The notes beneath the pieces were generated by a model. That model had not been told where the DNA came from. It did not search any database and saw only the letters and a program-made list of their open reading frames with translations. The translations under genes and the position numbers were made by a program. Positions 44,282-54,119 of a stretch of 64,000 nucleotides of DNA are shown here, piece by piece; positions within the stretch are counted from its first letter, which is position 1, and the number at the start of each line of letters is the position of its first letter. Where the stretch lies: the NCBI RefSeq assembly GCF_012568845.1, contig NZ_CP046194.1, positions 327,078 through 391,077 of the forward strand, read 5' to 3'. This DNA comes from Enterobacteriaceae endosymbiont of Donacia cincticornis. Lineage in GTDB: Bacteria > Pseudomonadota > Gammaproteobacteria > Enterobacterales > Enterobacteriaceae.

Positions 44282-47019
44282 TTTAATACCTTTATTTTTT
44301 CAATAATTTTACCTAAAAAAGATAATGGAATATTTTTAACACCTAATGGAAGACTTACTAAACCTTTATTTAAAAAATTTGAAATATGTGTTTTTAATAT
44401 AAATTTGTTTTTTAAACAATATATTTGAACTAAATCATTATTTAAAATTCCTAATTGTTTAGCATCATTTTTATTAAAAATTATATAATAATTATTAAAA
44501 TATTTTTTTATTAAATTGGATTTTTGTATTACACTATTATTTTGAAATAAATTTTGATGTGCAATAATTATTAATTGATTGTGATTATTATTAATATTAT
44601 TACATACATGATATATTCTTTTAATATGTACTTTATACTTATTTTTTTGACAAATTTTAAATCCTGTAATACCATACTTAGACGAAACACCAATTTCTTT
44701 TTGAAATTTATGTAATGCTTGTGAAGAATTCCATCCGGGAGCCCACAAAAATGGTATATGTTTATAATTAATATTTGAACCATAATTTCCTTCCATAGAA
44801 AAACTAAAAATAGTATCTTTATCTTTTGGTTGTTGAGGTTCATGTACATTTATGTGAGAAAACATTGATGTTCTTCCACTATATCTAATTGGAGTTCTTG
44901 CAAATTTTCTATTATATACTTTATAAGTGGCTGGGGGTGCTGCTAAACTAATACCATTAAGTCTTGGGATATATTTTTCACATTTTTTTATAATTTCATC
45001 TAAAGTAATACTTTCATTTAAATTATTTAATTTTGCATATATTTTATATATCCATTTCCAACTAGGTTTTCTATCGTTTTTTTTATTATAAAAAGTAGGA
45101 TCATAAACTTGGAAAAATCTTTGTGCTCTACATTCATTATTAATAACAGTACCACTATTTTCCATAAAATTTGTTACTGGTAATATTATATTTGCTTTTT
45201 TCATAGTTCTAGTTAAAATATGATCTAATACGATAATGTTAGGAATTTTTTTAAAAAAATTATTTAATATATTTTTATTTTCATAAATATATAAATCATT
45301 TTCCATTATTAAAATAGTATCTATATTAGAATTATTATGAATAATAGATTTTTGATTTATAAATAAACTATTTAAAGATTTTCCTTTAATTAAACTAATT
45401 CCCATACTATTTACTTCATTTAATGTATAAAATAATCCTACATCTTGATTTTTTTTATATAATTCTTTTGCTATTGAATAAGATGCTGAAATTAATGATA
45501 AAGAATTAGAACCTGTGCCAGAAATAATTAAAGGTTTTTTAGAATTTAATAATATTTTTTTTATTTTTATAATTTTTTTTTTTAAATTTTTATCATTTAT
45601 AATAGTATTATCATTTTTAATATAATCTGCCAATGTAAAGCAAAATATAGATTGATCTAAAGTAGATGCATAATAATTAAATAAAGAAATATCATCTAAT
45701 AATGTTTCCTTATGACTCACTATTAATAGTGGATTCAGTTTTTTATTTCTCATATTTAAAATTGCATCAGTTTCCCAATAGGAAATATCTAAATTATTAT
45801 TTGTTTTTGTAATATTAAAATATTTTTTTATAGCTTGTCTAACAGCTAAAGCAGCTCTAGGATTAGTATTACTTAAATCTTCTCCTACTATTAAAATAGT
45901 ATCATAATTTTCAATTTCAGATAATGTAGGAAAATATATATCCATATTTTGTATTATATCAATAATATAATTGATTTGTTTCTTTTCATTTCTTAAAATA
46001 CCTAAATAAAAATTTTTTTTTCCAACTAATTTTTTTAAAATTACATTACTTTCTATACTTGCTCTTGATGAGCCAATACCAATAATATTTTTAGAATTTA
46101 AAATTAAATGAATAATATTTTTTATAATTTTATCATAATTATAAAAAAATTTTTTCTTATTTTTAAAAAGGATAATTTTAATAGGATTATTTTTTAAATA
46201 AGTATAATCATAACCAAAATAACCTTTATCACATAAAAAATAATGATTTATTTTTTCATGAAATCTATTTTGTATACTAGATAATTTTCCATAACGTTCT
46301 CCAATAAATATATTACATCCTAATGAACAATTTTGACAAATACTTGGAGAATATTGTAAATCCCATTTTCTTGAATAATTTATATTATATATTTTATCAG
46401 TAAAAACTCCAGTAGGACATATTTCAATTAAATTTCCTGAAAACGGATTTTGTAATCTACCGTCTGAATATCTACCAAAATAAATATTATTTTTAGATCC
46501 AAATACATTAAAATCTTTTCCATCTGCATAATTTTTATAAAATCTTACACAACGATAACATGTAATACAACGATTCATTGTATGAGAGATAAAAGGACCT
46601 AAATATTGATTTTTATATTCTCTTTTAGAGAAATCATATCTACGATTATTATGTCCTGCCATAACTGTCATATCTTGTAAATGACAATTACCACCCTCAT
46701 CACAAATAGGACAATCATGTGGATGATTTAACATTAATAGTTCAATATTTTTTTTACGAAAATTAATTAAATCATCATCATTAATAGTAATATATGAATT
46801 ATTAATAGGTGCAGACATACAGGACATAATTATAAATTTATTTTTTTGTTGTAAATTATTAGACTGTTTTATCGCACATTGACGACAAGCTCCTATACTT
46901 CCTAAAATTGGATGCCAACAAAAATATGGCACATTAAAACCTAAAGATAAACATATTTTTAATAAATTATCTTGTTTATTAACTTTATAGTATTGACCTT
47001 CTATGTTAATATTAATCAT
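44278..47019 (-). CDS. nuoG: NADH-quinone oxidoreductase subunit G
   Basis: Largest peripheral subunit, passing electrons from NADH toward quinone. It has 913 residues (908 in E. coli). All cluster ligands are visible: N1b C34, C45, C48, C67; the His/Cys-ligated cluster with H99, C103, C106, C112; C151, C154, C157, C201; and the off-path N7 cluster C228, C231, C235, C263. The molybdopterin-oxidoreductase-like region is more diverged but open. It ends with TGA, which shows that UGA is a stop here. Confidence 0.97.
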   Translation of the reverse strand: MININIEGQYYKVNKQDNLLKICLSLGFNVPYFCWHPILGSIGACRQCAIKQSNNLQQKNKFIIMSCMSAPINNSYITINDDDLINFRKKNIELLMLNHPHDCPICDEGGNCHLQDMTVMAGHNNRRYDFSKREYKNQYLGPFISHTMNRCITCYRCVRFYKNYADGKDFNVFGSKNNIYFGRYSDGRLQNPFSGNLIEICPTGVFTDKIYNINYSRKWDLQYSPSICQNCSLGCNIFIGERYGKLSSIQNRFHEKINHYFLCDKGYFGYDYTYLKNNPIKIILFKNKKKFFYNYDKIIKNIIHLILNSKNIIGIGSSRASIESNVILKKLVGKKNFYLGILRNEKKQINYIIDIIQNMDIYFPTLSEIENYDTILIVGEDLSNTNPRAALAVRQAIKKYFNITKTNNNLDISYWETDAILNMRNKKLNPLLIVSHKETLLDDISLFNYYASTLDQSIFCFTLADYIKNDNTIINDKNLKKKIIKIKKILLNSKKPLIISGTGSNSLSLISASYSIAKELYKKNQDVGLFYTLNEVNSMGISLIKGKSLNSLFINQKSIIHNNSNIDTILIMENDLYIYENKNILNNFFKKIPNIIVLDHILTRTMKKANIILPVTNFMENSGTVINNECRAQRFFQVYDPTFYNKKNDRKPSWKWIYKIYAKLNNLNESITLDEIIKKCEKYIPRLNGISLAAPPATYKVYNRKFARTPIRYSGRTSMFSHINVHEPQQPKDKDTIFSFSMEGNYGSNINYKHIPFLWAPGWNSSQALHKFQKEIGVSSKYGITGFKICQKNKYKVHIKRIYHVCNNINNNHNQLIIIAHQNLFQNNSVIQKSNLIKKYFNNYYIIFNKNDAKQLGILNNDLVQIYCLKNKFILKTHISNFLNKGLVSLPLGVKNIPLSFLGKIIEKIKVLK

Positions 47020-47102
47020 AATATATATTCCTTACTACAATTTAGTAGTATAAAAAATATTTTTAATTTATTATTTATAATATACAAAATAAAATTTTGA
47101 TA

Positions 47103-48389
47103 TTAAAATTTTTTAATTATTCCATTTTCAAACTCATTTAAAAAATATTTTAATGCACTATTTAAAGGTTCCATTGCACTGGGAGCATGAGCACAAAAAG
47201 AACCCCCATTGATTAACTGATTACTTACGTCTTTAAGAAGATAAATATCTTTTTTTAATCCTTTTTTTTTTTCTAGTTTATTTAATATTTTAACAATCCA
47301 AGGTAAACCTTCTCTACAAGGAGTACAAAATCCACAAGATTCTCTAGCAAAAAATATTTCTAAATTTTTTAATATAGATATAATATTTACACTTGTATCT
47401 ATAGCAAGAGAAATACCTGTTCCTAATCTACTACCAGCTTTACTAATATTCATAAAATCCATTGGTAAATCTAAATGATTTTTTGTTAAAAAACTAGTTC
47501 CAGCACCCCCTGGTTGCCAAGCTTTAAGAAAAAATCCTTTTTTCATCCCACCTGCATATTGTTCTAAAACTATGCGAGCAGGTGTACCTAAAGGTAATTC
47601 CCATAAACCAGGATTCTTAACATTCCCTGAAAAACCTAACATTTTTGTACCACTATCATATATACTATTAGATATATTATGATACCACTTAAATCCATAT
47701 TTTATTATACTAGGTATATTAAAAATAGTTTCAACATTATTTACACATGTAGGTTTTCCCCATAAACCAATTGTAGCAGGATATGGAGGTTTAAAACGAG
47801 GATTAGGACGTTTTCCTTCTAAAGAATTAATTAAAGCTGTTTCTTCTCCACATATATATCTTCCCGCCCCTGTATGGAGATATAAATCAAAATTAAAATT
47901 ACTATTTAATATATTTCTTCCTAAAAATTTAGCATTATATGCTTCTTTTATGGCTATATTTAAAATTTTTATACATTTTATGTATTCTCCTCTTAAAAAA
48001 ATATATCCTTTATTAGCTTGTATTGCAAAAGCACTTATAATTATTCCTTCTATTAATTGATGTGGAATATGTTCTATTAAAAAACGATCTTTATATGTTC
48101 CTGGTTCCATTTCATCGGCATTACATAAAAAATATCGAATTTCATTATCGTTTTTTTTTTGAGGAATTAAACTCCATTTTAACCCAGTATAAAATCCGGC
48201 ACCTCCTCTACCTTTTAATTTTGATTTTTTTACAACATTAATTATATCTTGTGGTATATTTTTTATTAAAGTATTTTTTAAAATTTTATAACCATCTTTT
48301 TGTATATATTGTTTTAAAAATAATGTTTTGTTTTTACTAACACGCCATGTTAGGGGATGTGTTTCTGGGTTGGGTTTTGTAATTTTCAT
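47103..48389 (-). CDS. nuoF: NADH-quinone oxidoreductase subunit F
   Basis: FMN- and NADH-binding subunit where electrons enter complex I. It has 428 residues (445 in E. coli), with a shorter C-terminal tail. The NADH site is GRGGAGFYTGLKW, followed by CNADEMEPGTYKDR and CGEETALINSLEG. The [4Fe-4S] ligands are C352, C355, C358 and C399. The start MKITKPNPETHPLTW matches E. coli exactly, so the 53-base overlap with nuoE is due to a longer nuoE. Confidence 0.97.
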   Translation of the reverse strand: MKITKPNPETHPLTWRVSKNKTLFLKQYIQKDGYKILKNTLIKNIPQDIINVVKKSKLKGRGGAGFYTGLKWSLIPQKKNDNEIRYFLCNADEMEPGTYKDRFLIEHIPHQLIEGIIISAFAIQANKGYIFLRGEYIKCIKILNIAIKEAYNAKFLGRNILNSNFNFDLYLHTGAGRYICGEETALINSLEGKRPNPRFKPPYPATIGLWGKPTCVNNVETIFNIPSIIKYGFKWYHNISNSIYDSGTKMLGFSGNVKNPGLWELPLGTPARIVLEQYAGGMKKGFFLKAWQPGGAGTSFLTKNHLDLPMDFMNISKAGSRLGTGISLAIDTSVNIISILKNLEIFFARESCGFCTPCREGLPWIVKILNKLEKKKGLKKDIYLLKDVSNQLINGGSFCAHAPSAMEPLNSALKYFLNEFENGIIKKF

Positions 48390-48882
48390 TAATATAATTA
48401 TCCAATATTTGATCTATATAATTAATAGATAATGAAGTATAAATTTTTTCATTAATCATTATCACAGGACTATTTTCACAATGTCCTAAACAACATATAG
48501 GTATTAAAGTAAATAATTTATCAGGAGTTGTTTCTCCTGATTTAATTTTTAATTTTTGTTCAATGTGTTTTAAAATTTTTTTATATTTTGTTATATAACA
48601 AACAATACTATCACAATATTTAATAATATATTTACCTACTGGAGAACGAAAAATTTGGCTATAAAATGTTGCTATACTATCAATTTCAGAAGGATGTATA
48701 TTTAAAATATTAGAAATATTCATAATGATTTTATCAGATATCCATCCATATTTTTTTTGAAAAAATATTAATACTTCAATAATAGCCGCATTATTACACC
48801 CATAATTATTTATAATTTTATTAATGATTTTACAATCTTTTTTATCTAAATATAAACTTATATTATCATTTTTTTTTTTCAT
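48337..48882 (-). CDS. nuoE: NADH-quinone oxidoreductase subunit E
   Basis: Peripheral subunit with the [2Fe-2S] cluster N1a. It has 181 residues (166 in E. coli). Ligands C90, C95, C131 and C135 are in CDSIVC and CCLGHC. Homology ends near residue 164; the last 17 residues are read out of frame from the beginning of nuoF. In E. coli the two genes overlap only by ATGA. Here ATGA is still present but in another frame, so the old stop has been bypassed. Confidence 0.95.
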   Translation of the reverse strand: MKKKNDNISLYLDKKDCKIINKIINNYGCNNAAIIEVLIFFQKKYGWISDKIIMNISNILNIHPSEIDSIATFYSQIFRSPVGKYIIKYCDSIVCYITKYKKILKHIEQKLKIKSGETTPDKLFTLIPICCLGHCENSPVIMINEKIYTSLSINYIDQILDNYINENYKTQPRNTSPNMAC

Positions 48883-48891
48883 AATATTATT

Positions 48892-50718
48892 TTAACGATC
48901 TACATCCGACATAACAAAATCAATACTACCTAAATAAGCAATTAAATCAGATATTAAACTACCACAAATAACAGATGGTATTTGTTGTAAATGAGGAAAA
49001 CTAGGTGTCCTTATTCTAGTACGATAACTATTTGTATTACCATCACTTATTAAGTAATAACTATTAATACCTTTAGTAGCTTCAATCATTTGGAATGATT
49101 CATTAGCAGGTATTAATGGGCCCCATGATACTTGTATAAAATGATGAATTAAATTTTCTATGTTATTTAACATTTTTTTTCTTGGTGGTGGTGTTGTTAA
49201 AGGATGATCAACTTTATATTCTCCTGTAGGCATATAACTTAAACATTGTTTTATAATATGTAAACTTTGCCAAATTTCTTCTAACTTTAATAATACTCTA
49301 GAATAACAATCACTAATATTGTTACCAACAGGAATATCAAAATCAAAATTTTCGTATCCTGAATAAGGACGCCATTTTCTTACATCAAAATCTAACCCAG
49401 TAGCTCTCAAACCTGCGCCAGTTATTCCCCAAGATATTGCTTCTTTTTGATCATAAACTGCTATATTTTTTGTTCTGGATATTAAAATACTATTTTGTAA
49501 AGCTATTTTTTTATACAGAATTAATCTTTTAGGTAACCATATTAATAATTTTTTTACAAGAATATTCCATCCATGAGGTAAATCTTGTGCTAATCCTCCT
49601 ATTCTAAACCAAGCAGGATGCATTCTAGCACCAGTAATTGCTTCAATAATATCATATATTTTTTGTCTATCTGTAAAAGCTAAAAATATAGGAGTCATTG
49701 CACCTACATCTTGTATAAAAGTTGATAAATATAATAAATGACTATTAATGCGAAATAATTCTGATAACATTATTCTAATTACTTTAATTCTATCTGTAAC
49801 AATAATATTAGCTAATTTTTCTATTGCTAAAATGTAAGGCATTTCATTTATACAACCACCTAAATATTCAATTCTATCTGTATATGGTATATAAGTATGC
49901 CATGTTTGTCTTTCAGCTATTTTTTCTGCACCTCTATGATGATAACCAATTTCTGGTATACATTGTATAATTTCTTCTCCTGATAATTGTAAAATAATTC
50001 TAAATACACCATGTACAGAAGGATGATTAGGTCCTAAATTAAGATACATATAATCATCATATTTATTTTTTTCTAACATATTAAAATCTTTTGGAGAAAA
50101 TTTTGTGGCTTCAATGTCTATTTTATATTTTTTTTTTGTTAAAATATATGGTGTTAAATCAGTAGCTCTAGAGGGAAAATCCTTACGTAAAGGATAACCA
50201 TTATCCCAATTTTTTGGTAATAAAATATGTGACAAACAAGGATGATTAATAAAATTAATTCCAAACATTTCCCAAATTTCTCTTTCGTACCAATTTGAAT
50301 TTTTAAAAATTTTTGTAATACTATTAATATATAATGATTTTTTTTTAAAAGGAATTTTTATAATAATATCTGAATTTCTATTAATAGAAATTAAATGATA
50401 AAATAAAGAAAAATCTATTTTTTTCATTAGATAAAATTTATTTGAATGTAATCTTTCATCTACACCATGCATATCATATAACATATTATATGGATCATGA
50501 ATAATTTTTGAAAAAAAGTTTATAAATTTTATCAAATCATCAGCTCTAATCCAAATAACTAATGGCATTTTTTTATTATAACTATTTTGTATAATAAAAT
50601 CTTTAAAAGAAAATCTATTATTTAATTCATCTATTATGGGTTCTATTTTTTTTTTAGAAAATGATTGATTATGTTTATCTCCTATTTGATTAACTATTTT
50701 GTTAAAAAGATTTTTCAT
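48892..50718 (-). CDS. nuoC: NADH-quinone oxidoreductase fused subunit C/D
   Basis: Fused NuoC and NuoD, as in E. coli (608 residues here, about 600 there). The C part (residues 1 to about 190) has [18 protein letters not shown] and LRKDFP. The D part has the quinone-site region [13 protein letters not shown] and the catalytic-core blocks [19 protein letters not shown] and the C-terminal [12 protein letters not shown]. It is 22 bp after nuoB. Confidence 0.97.
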   Translation of the reverse strand: MKNLFNKIVNQIGDKHNQSFSKKKIEPIIDELNNRFSFKDFIIQNSYNKKMPLVIWIRADDLIKFINFFSKIIHDPYNMLYDMHGVDERLHSNKFYLMKKIDFSLFYHLISINRNSDIIIKIPFKKKSLYINSITKIFKNSNWYEREIWEMFGINFINHPCLSHILLPKNWDNGYPLRKDFPSRATDLTPYILTKKKYKIDIEATKFSPKDFNMLEKNKYDDYMYLNLGPNHPSVHGVFRIILQLSGEEIIQCIPEIGYHHRGAEKIAERQTWHTYIPYTDRIEYLGGCINEMPYILAIEKLANIIVTDRIKVIRIMLSELFRINSHLLYLSTFIQDVGAMTPIFLAFTDRQKIYDIIEAITGARMHPAWFRIGGLAQDLPHGWNILVKKLLIWLPKRLILYKKIALQNSILISRTKNIAVYDQKEAISWGITGAGLRATGLDFDVRKWRPYSGYENFDFDIPVGNNISDCYSRVLLKLEEIWQSLHIIKQCLSYMPTGEYKVDHPLTTPPPRKKMLNNIENLIHHFIQVSWGPLIPANESFQMIEATKGINSYYLISDGNTNSYRTRIRTPSFPHLQQIPSVICGSLISDLIAYLGSIDFVMSDVDR

Positions 50719-50740
50719 AAATAGATGCCTATATATATTA

Positions 50741-51403
50741 TTAGATATTTTTAGGTGATTTAAATTTAAAATTTTTATTATAAAAATTTTTATTAGGTGA
50801 TTTTATTTTAGCTTTATAAATTTCTTGATCTCCTATAATCCAAGATAAAGGACGTCTTTCATAACTAATAGATTTTTGTAATAATAATAATGCTTGTATA
50901 TATGCTTCTGGTCTTGGGGGACATCCTGGAATATAGATATCTACAGGTAAAAATTTATCTACTCCTTGTACTACTGAATATACATCATACATTCCTCCAG
51001 AATTAGCACATGATCCCATAGAAATAACCCATTTAGGTTCTAACATTTGATCATATAATTTTTGTATTATAGGAGCCATTTTTAAAAAACATGTTCCTGC
51101 TATTACTATAAAATCAGCTTGTCTCGGAGAAGCTCTTAAAACTTCTGAACCAAAACGTGAAATATCATTAATTGATGTAAATGATGTTGTCATTTCAACA
51201 TAACAACATGACAAACCAAAATTATAAGGCCATAAAGAATTTTTTCTGCCCCAATTAATAATTTGATGAGTAATTTTTTTTAAATTACCTAAAAAAATAT
51301 TTTTATGAATTTGATCATTTAAAGGATCTGTACTAATATATTTTTCTTCTTGTATGGGGTATTTTTTTTTCTTATTTTTATTTTTATTAAGAATATATTT
51401 CAT
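50741..51403 (-). CDS. nuoB: NADH-quinone oxidoreductase subunit B
   Basis: Carries the terminal [4Fe-4S] cluster N2, which reduces quinone. It has 220 residues, as in E. coli. Ligands C66 and C67 are in [10 protein letters not shown]132 in GSCANSGG and C161 in PGCPPRPEA. The N-terminus is very lysine-rich. Confidence 0.97.
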   Translation of the reverse strand: MKYILNKNKNKKKKYPIQEEKYISTDPLNDQIHKNIFLGNLKKITHQIINWGRKNSLWPYNFGLSCCYVEMTTSFTSINDISRFGSEVLRASPRQADFIVIAGTCFLKMAPIIQKLYDQMLEPKWVISMGSCANSGGMYDVYSVVQGVDKFLPVDIYIPGCPPRPEAYIQALLLLQKSISYERRPLSWIIGDQEIYKAKIKSPNKNFYNKNFKFKSPKNI

Positions 51404-51434
51404 ATTGTATTATACGTTCAATATTTTAATTTTA

Positions 51435-51818
51435 TTAAATATTTTTAAATTTCCAATTTAATATATTTGTTTTAAATAAATAAAATAAAGTAACTAAAAT
51501 AGTTAAAATAAATAAAATTCCTTCAATAAAACCTGCTAATTCTATTTTTTTTATAGAAAGAGACCATAAATATAAATATAAGGATTCAATATCAAAAATA
51601 ATAAAAAGTATTGCTATTAAATAAAATTTAATATGTATTTTTATTTTTGAATTTCCATAAGAAATTACTCCTGATTCAAATGGTGTTTGTTTATCTAAAT
51701 TAGATGAACGTTCTCCTAAAAAAAAAGATATTAATATCATTATACAACTAATAAAAATAGCAAGTATTTGAAATAAAATAAAATATTCATAATTATCAGT
51801 TAATTTATTTATTAACAT
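51435..51818 (-). CDS. nuoA: NADH-quinone oxidoreductase subunit A
   Basis: Small three-helix membrane subunit at the quinone channel. It has 127 residues (147 in E. coli), with a shorter N-terminus. The signature loop TPFESGVISYGNSKIKIHIKF and FIIFDIESLYLYLW are conserved. It is the first nuo gene, only 33 bp after thrC, with no terminator in between, so nuo may be read through from thrABC. Confidence 0.95.
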   Translation of the reverse strand: MLINKLTDNYEYFILFQILAIFISCIMILISFFLGERSSNLDKQTPFESGVISYGNSKIKIHIKFYLIAILFIIFDIESLYLYLWSLSIKKIELAGFIEGILFILTILVTLFYLFKTNILNWKFKNI

Positions 51819-51851
51819 AATTAATTTTCTTTATATAAAAAAGTATATAAT

Positions 51852-53159
51852 TTAAATAATATAATTTTTTATTAAAAAATTCTTTAAAACTAAAAAATTA
51901 TTAGGTAATTTATAAGATAAATTTTCTTTTTTTATGCAATTAACTAAAATTTTAGGTAATATTATTTTTTTATGTAAAATATCATAAATATAATCTTTAA
52001 ATTTTGCTGGATGTGCAGTCCCAAGAAATATATTAAAAGTATCTTTTTCTAGAATATATTTTTTTAATGCACAAAAACTGACAGCAGTATGTGGTTCTAA
52101 AATAGATTTGTATTTATTAAATACATTTATTATTGTTTTTTTTGTTTCTAAATCTGTTATAGATTTAGATTCTAATAAATTTAAATCCCAATTATTAATT
52201 TTAAAAATTTCTTTAATTCTAGGCCAATTATTGGGAATACTTACATCCATAGCATTAGATAATGTAGATATGGTTTTTTTTGGTTTCCAACATCCTGTAT
52301 GTAAATATCTAGGTATTGTATCATTAATATTAGTTGCAGCTATAAATTTATTTATAGGTAATCCAATAACTTTAGCCATTAAACCAGCAGTTAAATTTCC
52401 AAAATTTCCACTTGGAACTGATATAATTATTTTTTTTCCCCTCTGATCTAAAGGTATTTGACTAAATGCTTCAAAATAATAACATATTTGTGCAATTAAT
52501 CTACTAATATTAATTGAATTAGCAGAATTTAAATTTAAATTTTGTTTTAATTCTTGATCATTAAAAGATTGTTTAATTAAATTTTGACAATCATCAAAAT
52601 TTCCTTCAATAGCAATAGTTTTTATATTATTTCCTAATGTACAAAACAATTTTTCTTGTAAAATAGAAATTTTTTTATAGGGATATAATATTACTATTTC
52701 AATATTTTTAATATTATAAAATGCATGGGCAACAGCAGCTCCTGTATCTCCAGAAGTAGCAGTTAAAATAATAATTTTATTTTGTTTTTTTTTATTAAAA
52801 AATTCTATCATTTGTGCCATAAAACGAACACCAAAATCTTTAAAAGCTAAAGTAGGCCCGTGAAATAATTCTAAACAAGCAAGATTTGTATTAAAAAAAT
52901 TTAATATTAAAGGGAAATTAAATGCTTTTTTTATTTTTTTTTTCAAAATTTTTAATTTTATTTCTTTTTTTAAAAAAAGTGAAAGTATATAACTACTCTT
53001 ATCTATAAAATTAAGATTTAGTATATTCTCAATAGTTTTGTTATTTAATTTAGGCAAATATTCAGGAAAAAATAAACCTTGATTTGTACCTAATCCTTGT
53101 TGTAAAACTTGACTAAAATTTTTTTTTTCTTTATGCTCGTTAAGATTATAGAATTTCAT
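51852..53159 (-). CDS. thrC: Threonine synthase
   Basis: PLP enzyme that converts O-phosphohomoserine to threonine. It has 435 residues (428 in E. coli). The PLP lysine is Lys107 in GPTLAFKDFG, and the phosphate-binding VPSGNFGNL and TATSGDTGAA are intact. Its ATG overlaps the thrB stop by 4 bases. Confidence 0.97.
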   Translation of the reverse strand: MKFYNLNEHKEKKNFSQVLQQGLGTNQGLFFPEYLPKLNNKTIENILNLNFIDKSSYILSLFLKKEIKLKILKKKIKKAFNFPLILNFFNTNLACLELFHGPTLAFKDFGVRFMAQMIEFFNKKKQNKIIILTATSGDTGAAVAHAFYNIKNIEIVILYPYKKISILQEKLFCTLGNNIKTIAIEGNFDDCQNLIKQSFNDQELKQNLNLNSANSINISRLIAQICYYFEAFSQIPLDQRGKKIIISVPSGNFGNLTAGLMAKVIGLPINKFIAATNINDTIPRYLHTGCWKPKKTISTLSNAMDVSIPNNWPRIKEIFKINNWDLNLLESKSITDLETKKTIINVFNKYKSILEPHTAVSFCALKKYILEKDTFNIFLGTAHPAKFKDYIYDILHKKIILPKILVNCIKKENLSYKLPNNFLVLKNFLIKNYII

Positions 53160-54094
53160 TTGTTCTCCATAATTTTAGTGCCTATATTATTTATTTTACA
53201 TATATGAACAAAACCTGTTTTATTTTCTAAATAATTTTTTTGTAACCAATTAACCATATTATATGCAATATTTAAATCATTAAAAATACTAAACATAGTA
53301 GGTCCTGATCCTGAAATTCCATAACTTAAAGCTCCTAATTTTTTTGCTTTGTGAGAAATTTTATCAAAATTAGGTATAAATAATTTTCGATATGGTTCAG
53401 CTATAAAATCTTTCATTAATTTTGCAGCTAATAATTCATGTTTTGTATATATAGCATTAATAAATGAAGCTAAATATTGATTTTGTTTAATAAAAGTTTC
53501 TCTTTTATATAATTTTGGTAAAATTTTTCTAGAATGTAATGTAGATAATTTTATTCCAGGATATGCAATTACCCAAAACCAATTTTGAAAAATTGGTATA
53601 TTTTGAATAATTAAATCATTTTTATTTATAAGTATTAATTTCATACCTCCTAATAAACAAGGTACAATATTGTCATAATGTATTTTACCTGATAAAGATC
53701 CTTCTAATTCTCCCATTAATTTTAATAAAGTTAAATTATTTAATGGATTATTAAAAAATAAATTTATTGCTTTTAAACAAGAAACTATGGAACATGCACT
53801 TGAACCTAATCCTGATGCTACAGGAATATTTTTTTCTAAAATTATTTTTAAAGGAATTTGTTTTCCAACTTTATCACAGAATTTTATCCAACAATTAAAA
53901 ATAATATTTTCATAATCATTTTTTGGTAAATCATTTAAAAATAAACCTTTATTTATTAATTTAAATTTTTTAGAAGTAGAAACTGTTATAAAATCTCCTA
54001 AAATTCCTCCATCTATTCTAGATAGTGCTATTCCTAATGTATCAAAACCTACATTAATATTACCAATAGAAGCAGGAGAATAAATTTTTATCAT
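53156..54094 (-). CDS. thrB: Homoserine kinase
   Basis: GHMP-family kinase that phosphorylates homoserine. It has 312 residues (310 in E. coli). The N-terminal YSPASIGNINVGFDTLGIAL, the ATP loop PVASGLGSSACS and the third motif GISGSGPTMFS are all present. It lies between thrA (25 bp upstream) and thrC (4-bp overlap). Confidence 0.97.
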   Translation of the reverse strand: MIKIYSPASIGNINVGFDTLGIALSRIDGGILGDFITVSTSKKFKLINKGLFLNDLPKNDYENIIFNCWIKFCDKVGKQIPLKIILEKNIPVASGLGSSACSIVSCLKAINLFFNNPLNNLTLLKLMGELEGSLSGKIHYDNIVPCLLGGMKLILINKNDLIIQNIPIFQNWFWVIAYPGIKLSTLHSRKILPKLYKRETFIKQNQYLASFINAIYTKHELLAAKLMKDFIAEPYRKLFIPNFDKISHKAKKLGALSYGISGSGPTMFSIFNDLNIAYNMVNWLQKNYLENKTGFVHICKINNIGTKIMENK

Positions 54095-54119
54095 AAATAA
54101 TAATTCCTTATTTATTTTA

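Noticed and set aside
44571..44849. Second frame of 92 codons on the minus strand
   Set aside because: Fully inside nuoG in another frame; nuoG is clearly the real gene.
52108..52446. Open frame of 112 codons on the plus strand
   Set aside because: Antisense to thrC.
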